Origin: Calamus simplicifolius
Lineage: Eukaryota > Streptophyta > Magnoliopsida > Arecales > Arecaceae
Reading direction: 5' to 3'
Assembly (NCBI GenBank): GCA_900491605.1
Contig: UESW01005010.1
Location: 467,002-531,001 of the forward strand
Length of the DNA: 64,000 bases
The notes below the pieces were generated by a model. The model ran no database searches. It was not told where the DNA came from and saw only the letters and a list, made by a program, of their open reading frames with translations. The position numbers and the translations under genes were made by a program. Within the stretch, counting starts at the first letter, position 1. Every line of letters begins with the position of its first letter. Of this stretch, positions 58,004-64,000 are shown piece after piece.

Positions 58004-58249
58004 ATGGCTTCCAGAGGCGAGGTAAGATCTACTGGCAGCCGACGCCCAACCGTCACCATCGACTCGATGGTTTATGCTGAGTCGCACGCTATCATCGAGG
58101 AACTCAGGCTGGCGCTCGAGGAATACCAGGAGGTTTCAACAAAAGAGATAGAGGTCCTGCGTCGGGCCAATAGCCACCTGGAGGGGAAAGTAGCGTCCCT
58201 CCATCGCCAGATCGAGGACGCAGCGACCGAAAGAGAGAAGCCCCAGTGA
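58004..58249 (+). CDS. Small coiled-coil protein, right twin
   Basis: 81 codons plus stop, inverted twin of 56,710-56,955. It begins MASRGEVRSTGSRRPTVTID and shares KEIEVLRRANSHLE with the twin. Residues about 30-46 (HAIIEELRLALEEYQEV) replace a quite different stretch of the left twin with no change in length, and both versions keep heptad hydrophobics. The flanks on both sides are near identical in DNA. The stop is 477 bp before the transposase ATG, same strand, so the two could share transcription. It has the same donor-like GTAAGA after codon 6. Unknown family. Confidence 0.5.
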   Translation: MASRGEVRSTGSRRPTVTIDSMVYAESHAIIEELRLALEEYQEVSTKEIEVLRRANSHLEGKVASLHRQIEDAATEREKPQ

Positions 58250-58334
58250 GGGCTAATGTAAAATTTTTTTTTTATAAATAAAATTAAATTTTAGTAACTT
58301 GGTTGTCGCGGGCCTTCTCGCCGCCGTGATCATT

Positions 58335-58705
58335 TGGGTGTCGTCAATTTTCAACTGGGGTGTCGTCGCCCTAAAGCTAGGGTGTCGTGGGATTTCGTCT
58401 GGGGTGTCGAAGGACTAACGGCCGACTTCGAACTAGGGTGTCGCGGGGATTATCTCCGTGGTCTCTTGTTCAATCACGGGTGTCGTCTCGTTAGAGCTAG
58501 GGTGTCGTGAGATTTCAACTGGGGTGTCGCGATTGATTTTGCCGAATTCAATTAGGGTGTCGCCGGGTTCTCTCTATGTGCACATTTATAAGACGGGTGT
58601 CGTCGCCCTAAAGCTAGGGTGTCGTGGGATTTCGTCTGGGGTGTCGCGAAGGACTAACGGCCGACTTCGACCTAGGGTGTCAGTAGATTTCAACTGGGGT
58701 GTCTC
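58335..58705. repeat. GGGTGTCG monomers upstream of the transposase
   Basis: About three monomers inverted relative to the 54,131 array. They mirror 56,356-56,640 and add one further partial unit. The transposase start codon is about 20 bp past the last motif, so any promoter for it lies inside this repeat. Confidence 0.85.
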
Positions 58706-58725
58706 GTAGGAGTAGCTGTTCATGA

Positions 58726-61083
58726 ATGCGTGCTTATATTGTCACAGTTGATGCTGAAAATGTAGATCGGAAAGAAGAAGATAACACTCCCGGCCGTGCA
58801 GCTTCAACCGTCGTTCCAAATGCAGTGGATGATATTGTAGTTCCTCAAACTGGGATGGAATTCAATTCAGCCGATGATGTATATACGTTCTACAATGGAT
58901 ACGCGAAACGAGTAGGCTTTGGAATCACAACAGTGTGTAGCAGGGCCAACAACAAAAAACAACTTTGCTTCAAGCACCTGGCGTGTTGGAGGCAAGGAAA
59001 ATCCAGAAAATCAGAGAAGAGTATGAATCATAGGGATACTGGGAAAGTTGGTTGTATGGCATCCATAAAAGCAAGACTGAATGCTACAAGTGGTAAGTGG
59101 ATTTTGGATGAGGTTTCTCTAGAACATAACCATGGGCTCTCCATAACATCAGCTGGTTATCTACGGTCGCATAGGAGGATCAGCACACCAGAGAAGGCAG
59201 AGATCAGCAATTTACATGCCGTGAATGTTCCGACGACTCAGATATACTCTGCCATAGCAAGGAGAAAAGGGGGAAGAGGACAATTGGATTTCACCGAGAA
59301 GGATGCTCGTAACTTCATTAGTCGCGAACGTCAGTCTAAGCTGAAAGAAGGAGATGCTCAGTCGATGGTAATTCATTTTGCCGAAATGCAACTCAAAAAT
59401 CCCAATTTCTTCTACTCCTTAGACCTCAATGATAATGGTCATCTGAGGTCTGTCTTCTGGATTCATCCAAGGTCAAGATTGGCATGCACATACTTCGGTG
59501 ATGTTCTAAGCTTTGACTCAACTTACTTGACAAACAGATATCAAATGCCTTTTTGTCCATTTGTTGGGGTGAACCATCATGGACAGTCAACCTTGCTTGG
59601 ATGCGCATTGTTGTCTGATGAGAGTACTGAGACATATAAATGGGTTTTTAAGACTTGGCTGGATGCAAATGGTGGTCAAGCACCTATTGCCATGATTACT
59701 GATCAAGATAAGGCAATCGAGGCTGCTGTCAAAGAAGTTTTTCCTAATACCCGACATCGATATTGTCTTTGGCATATATTGAAGAAGATACCGGAAAAGA
59801 TTGGCCACATTTGCACGGCAAATCCCAAGTTTATGGTTGATTTCGATGAGGCAATATATGATTCATTGACCATAAATTCATTCGAGGAAAGGTGGGCACA
59901 TGTTATGGAGAAATATAAAGAATGCAAGTCTATAGATTGGTTCAATGTCCTATACGAATGTCGGGAAAAATGGGTTCCAGTTTACCTCAAGGATACATTC
60001 TTCGCAGGTTTGTATGTCAATGGTGGCTTTGGTTCATGATTCATTTAAACGTTTTTTTTTTTTAATTTTTGGTTGACAAAATGTTTAACAGGGATGTCAT
60101 CTTCACAAAGGAGCGAGGGCATTAATCACTTCTTCGATGGGTTTATAAATTCGAAGACAACATTAACGGAGTTTATAAGTAAGTACGAAGATGCCTTGGA
60201 AAAACGATACGAGGCCGAAAATGAGGAAGATAATAGGACTTTGCAAACGATAGCTTTCCTAAAGACATCATCACCTTTTGAGAGACAAGCTGCAGGAAGG
60301 TATACACGGAGCATTTTCAAAAAATTCCAGAATGAGATCCTTGAAATGGCTGCATCAAATACAAAATTGATCAACGAAGCTGGCAACACGTGTATATATT
60401 CCGTCAAGTCGTATGAAAGGATTGAAGTCGATGGAATTGGCAAGGAGATGATCAAAGATTATATCGTGTCATACGATAGAAATATTGAGGATGTCCAATG
60501 CCAGTGCCGATCCTTTCAGTTCAAGGGGTACCAGTGTAGGCATGCCCTGTTGGTTCTTCATCAAAATGACGTATTTCGTTTACCAGATAAATACTTCTTG
60601 AAGAGATGGTGCAAGGACATGAAATACCAATTCGACGAATTCGACTGCAATACTGAGGGTTATGATAAAAGCACACGAAACTCACGGTACGCAGTGACAA
60701 TTTTTTAATTGAAATGTCTTCATATTTGTGATCGTTAATATTCTGTTTATGATTGTAGATATAGTTTGCTGTCTCATCGGATGACGAAGCTCGCAGAGAT
60801 AGCCTCCATTTCTGAAGATGCATTTAATGTAGTGATGGATGGTCTACCGCCTCTATTCAAAACTGCCGTGGATGCCAACTGCGCAGCTAAACCACGTTCA
60901 GAGCTGGTAATTCAAGATCCTGAAAAAATTAGGACGAAAGGTCGCCCGAGAGAGAACAGATTAAAGAGTGCAGTCGAGAAGAAGGCAAAAAGATCAAGGA
61001 AAAATCAGGCCAACGATAGAGCTGCTTCGAGTAGCAGACAAACTTGTTTGCAGTCTATTATACTGAACAGGACCTGGAGATAA
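58726..61083 (+). CDS. FAR1-type Mutator-like (MULE) transposase
   Basis: Three exons: 58,726-60,007, 60,092-60,686 and 60,759-61,083. The introns (84 and 72 bp) are GT-AG and phase-consistent, giving 733 residues. The FAR1 DNA-binding domain is residues about 46-138 (cysteines near 71, 81, 87 and 110, then HNH at 134-136). The MULE transposase domain is about 255-430, with Asp264 in LSFDSTYLTN, Asp326 in ITDQDKA, and the C-x2-H motif YCLWH at 346-350. Exon 2 has TFFAG|MSSSQRSEGIN across the splice, as in FAR1/FHY3 proteins, and a SWIM zinc finger CQCRSFQFKGYQCRH (about 60,500-60,546). Exon 3 is rich in Lys/Arg with a GRP motif. No internal stop, so it may be active. Such proteins bind element ends and catalyse cut-and-paste transposition; domesticated relatives are transcription factors. 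The flanking arrays favour a transposon. The start is the first ATG; an upstream non-coding exon is possible. The C-terminal end may be frameshifted (see findings). Confidence 0.9.
60008..60091 (+). other. Intron 1 of the transposase gene
   Basis: GTTTGT donor, AACAG acceptor, 84 bp, T-rich before the acceptor. Splicing joins FFA-G to MSSSQRS. Confidence 0.85.
60687..60758 (+). other. Intron 2 of the transposase gene
   Basis: GTACGC donor, TTGTAG acceptor, 72 bp. The exons join as NSR|YSLLSHRMTKLAEIA. Confidence 0.85.
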
Positions 61084-61160
61084 TTGTTCCGCCGTCAGAA
61101 ACTTTAATGGATGAATTTGATGCTTATGTATTGAGTCAACTTACACAAGATCATATATAA
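61084..61160 (+). pseudogene. Out-of-frame C-terminal extension of the transposase
   Basis: In another frame, 61,038-61,160 is open to a stop at 61,158-61,160 and reads TEQDLEIIVPPSETLMDEFD, then AYVLSQLTQDHI, from 61,062. It is acidic and protein-like, whereas the annotated frame ends in NRTWR. A single-base indel or an unrecognised splice near 61,030-61,060 would join them. Confidence 0.4.
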
Positions 61161-64000
61161 AACACGAGTGTCGTAACTTTTGAATTATGGTTGCTTGGTC
61201 GTAAATGAATTGCTCGCGAACGAGACATCCTAGTTCTGGAAAACGACACCCAGCTTGCGCGGCGACACCCGAAGGACGGAAACATACGAGACATCCTAGT
61301 TCTGCCAAACGACACCCTAGTCTTGCTCGGCGACACCAGAATGACGGAAACATACGCGACATCCTAGTTCGGGCAAACGACACCCTAGTCTTGCGCGGCG
61401 ACACCGAAGGACGGAAACATACGAGACATCCTAGTTCTGCCAAACGACACCCTAGTCTTGCACAGAAGACGGAAACATACGAGACATCCTAGTTCAAACG
61501 ACACCCTAGTCTTGCGCGGCGACACCGAAGACGGAAACATACGAGACATCCTAGTAAACGTCTTGCGCGGCGACACCGAAGACGGAAACATACGAGACAT
61601 CCTAGTTCTGCAAACGACACCCTAGTCTTGCGCGGCGACACCCGAAGGACGGAAACATACGAGACATCCTAGTTCTGCAAACGACACCCTAGTCTTGCGC
61701 GGCGACACCGAAGACGGAAACATACGAGACATCCTAGTTCTGCAAACGACACCCTAGTCTTGCGCGGCGACACCGAAGACGGAAACATACGAGACATCCT
61801 AGTTCTGGCAAACGACACCCTTGCGCGGCGACACCCGAAGAACGGAAACATACGAGACATCCTAGTTCTGCCAAACGACACCAAGCTTGCGCGGCGACAC
61901 CCGAAGACGGAAACATACGAGACATCCTAGTTCTGGCAAACGACACCCTAGTCTTGCGCGGCGACACCGAAGGACGGAAACATACGAGACATCCTAGTTC
62001 TGCCAAACGACACCCTAGTCTTGCGGCGACATACACATCCTAGAAACGACACCCTAGTCTTGCGCGGCGACACCCGAAGGACGGAAACATACGAGACATC
62101 CTAGTTCTGCAAACGACACCCTTGCGCGGCGACACCGAAGACGGAAACATACGAGACATCCTAGTTCTGCAAACGACACCCTTGCGCGGCGACACCGAAG
62201 GACGGAAACATACGAGACATCCTAGTTCTGGCAAACGACACCAAGCTTGCGCGGCGACACCGAAGACGGAAACATACGAGACATCCTAGTTCTGCAAACG
62301 ACACCCTAGTCTTGCGCGGCGACACCGAAGGACGGAAACATACGAGACATCCTAGTTCTGGCAAACGACACCCTTGCGCGGCGACACCCGAAGAACGGAA
62401 ACATACGAGACATCCTAGTTCTGCCAAACGACACCTTGCGCGGCGACACCCGAAGGACGGAAACATACGAGACATCCTAGTTCTGGCAAACGACACCCTA
62501 GTCTTGCGCGGCGACACCGAAGGACGGAAACATACGAGACATCCTAGTTCTGCCAAACGACACCCTAGTCTTGCTCGGCGACACCGAAGACGGAAACATA
62601 CGAGACATCCTAGTTCGGCAAACGACACCCTAGTCTTGCGCGGCGACACCGAAGGACGGAAACATACGAGACATCCTAGTTCTGGCAAACGACACCAAGC
62701 TTGCGCGGCGACACCCGAAGAACGGAAACATACGAGACATCCTAGTTCTGGCAAACGACACCCTTGCGCGGCGACACCCGAAGACGGAAACATACGAGAC
62801 ATCCTAGTTCTGCAAACGACACCAAGCTTGCGCGGCGACACCGAAGGACGGAAACATACGAGACATCCTAGTTCTGGCAAACGACACCCTAGTCTTGCGC
62901 GGCGACACCGAAGACGGAAACATACGAGACATCCTAGTTCTGGCAAACGACACCCTTGCGCGGCGACACCCGAAGACGGAAACATACGAGACATCCTAGT
63001 TCTGCAAACGACACCAAGCCTTGCGCGGCGACACCGAAGGACGGAAACATACGAGACATCCTAGTTCTGGCAAACGACACCCTAGTCTTGCGCGGCGACA
63101 CCGAAGGACGGAAACATACGAGACATCCTAGTTCTGCAAACGACACCCTAGTCTTGCGCGGCGACACCGAAGACGGAAACATACGACATCCTAGTTCTGG
63201 CAAACGACACCCTAGTCTTGCGCGGCGACACCCGAAGGACGGAAACATACGAGACATCCTAGTTCTGCAAACGACACCTTGCGCGGCGACACCGAAGGAC
63301 GGAAACATACGAGACATCCTAGTTCTGCAAACGACATTGCGCGGCGACACTACGAGACATCTTCTTCTTGCGGCGACACCGAAGACGGAAACATACGAGA
63401 CATCCTAGTTCTGGCAAACGACACCTAGTCTTGCGCGGCGACATACGAGACATCCTAGAAACGACATTGCGCGGCGACACCGAAGGACGGAAACATACGA
63501 GACATCCTAGTTCTGCCAAACGACACCCTAGTCTTGCTCGGCGACACCCGGAAACATACGAGACATCCTAGTTCCAAACGACACCCTAGTCTTGCGCGGC
63601 GACACCCGAAGGACGGAAACATACGAGACATCCTAGTTCTGGCAAACGACACCAAGCTTGCGCGGCGACACCCGAAGAACGGAAACATACGAGACATCCT
63701 AGTTCTGCCAAACGACACCCTTGCGCGGCGACACCGAAGGACGGAAACATACGAGACATCCTAGTTCTGCCAAACGACACCCTTGCGCGGCGACACCCGA
63801 AGACGGAAACATACGAGACATCCTAGTTCTGGCAAACGACACCCTAGTCTTGCGCGGCGACACCGAAGGACGGAAACATACGAGACATCCTAGTTCTGGC
63901 AAACGACACCCAGTCTTGCGCGGCGACACCGAAGACGGAAACATACGCGACATCCTAGTTCTGGAAACGACACCCTAGTCTTGCGCGGCGACACCCGAAG
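61161..64000. repeat. CGACACCC / CGAGACATCC array, 67 bp monomer
   Basis: Roughly 45 monomers, consensus length about 67 bp, running off the window. Each has three related motifs: CGAGACATCCTAGTTCTGGC, CGACACCCTAGTCTTGCGCG and CGACACC(C)GAAGGACGGAAA. Many monomers are shorter by 1-12 bp, mostly by loss of CTAGT, of single C or G, or of part of the second motif. The core CGACACCCTAG is shared with the 54,131 array and has the same orientation, so the two are direct, not inverted, copies. Long ORFs on both strands (for example 62,161-62,994 and 62,312-63,064) are repeat translations. Confidence 0.9.

Larger units (their letters stand above)
56356..58603. repeat. Large imperfect palindrome
   Basis: The left arm (56,356-57,408) and right arm (57,424-58,603) are inverted copies around a spacer of about 15 bp. 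The arms contain, from the centre outward: CGACACCC monomers, a GC-rich promoter-like stretch, a small ORF, an AT-rich AAATTTAATTTTATTTATAA stretch, and again monomers. The right arm has one extra monomer of about 123 bp (57,544-57,664). Arms are near identical except inside the small ORFs. Confidence 0.9.

Noticed and set aside
58004..58760. Splicing of the first six codons of the right twin gene onto the transposase at CACAG (58,747)
   Set aside because: The phases do not match: the donor is phase 0 and the acceptor needs phase 1, and the joined frame hits TAG within a few codons.
62161..63064. Long overlapping ORFs of 277 and 250 codons on opposite strands
   Set aside because: Both run through the 67 bp array and translate into repeats (SRMFPS.., TRHPSS..). 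The array has few stops in any frame, and the frames shift with each indel.

Overview
The window looks like nuclear DNA from a flowering plant. It is AT-rich and full of short non-autonomous DNA transposons with intact target-site duplications, (TC)n/(TA)n microsatellites and GT-AG intron-like sequence. It also carries a FAR1-type Mutator-like (MULE) transposase gene, a family best known from plants. I cannot name the species. I found no rRNA, tRNA, CRISPR array or bacterial-type gene.

Positions 1 to about 53,500 contain no gene I would call intact. This part is a mosaic of one degenerate 'core unit' of about 2 to 2.5 kb, repeated again and again. Recurring exon-like landmarks in order are: L5 (reads ..NLDGLLFCRQPLQP.., about 20 copies), L1 (..ELERHPRTG..INVVVELGVRKLGMLG), L2 (..WQSLDIESWLCCFEAWIN.., between a polypyrimidine-AG and GTAAG), L3 (..NCIDGKHVL), a poly-T/poly-G tract, L4 (..GCDDLPFISFTHQMLKLYARICK), then (TC)n and back to L5. 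Eight copies also carry a cluster of 172-173 bp tandem repeats. Each cluster is followed by one of two 3' tails ('X' or 'Y') and often by a 'P block' with an exon-like segment reading DIEGYSCHPKDGVYVGFVNG. Larger blocks are duplicated again: 1-6,000 matches 45,031-51,400; 13,090-16,600 matches 41,510-45,400; 11,363-12,050 matches 52,809-53,500. Because paralogous copies lie side by side, several transposon insertions can be read against their empty sites.

Inserted in this mosaic are at least six short DNA-transposon families: T1 (389, 16,629, 45,420), T2 (eight copies, TIR GCRTTGTCAAAGG), T3 (about 700 bp, three copies), T4 (Tourist-like, TTA duplication, two copies), T5 (two copies with a GC-rich gene-like insert, plus one relative), and single elements at 20,420-21,340 and 28,871-29,552.

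From about 53,503 to the right edge the character changes. Homology to the other copy of the mosaic stops, and what follows reads as one large Mutator-like element or nested elements leaving the window on the right. In order: a terminal segment with a hairpin; a 2.5 kb array of about 120 bp monomers alternating as A-B dimers of about 240 bp; a roughly 2.2 kb imperfect palindrome carrying two divergent copies of a small coiled-coil ORF, each with a TATA-like box at matching distance; a short inverted stretch of the same monomers; an apparently intact three-exon FAR1/MULE transposase gene (58,726-61,083); and a second array of about 67 bp monomers running off the end. All arrays are built around iterated CGACACCC. 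I infer that the arrays are terminal or subterminal binding-site arrays for the encoded transposase. The twin coiled-coil genes and the dimeric array are the parts I cannot match to anything I know.
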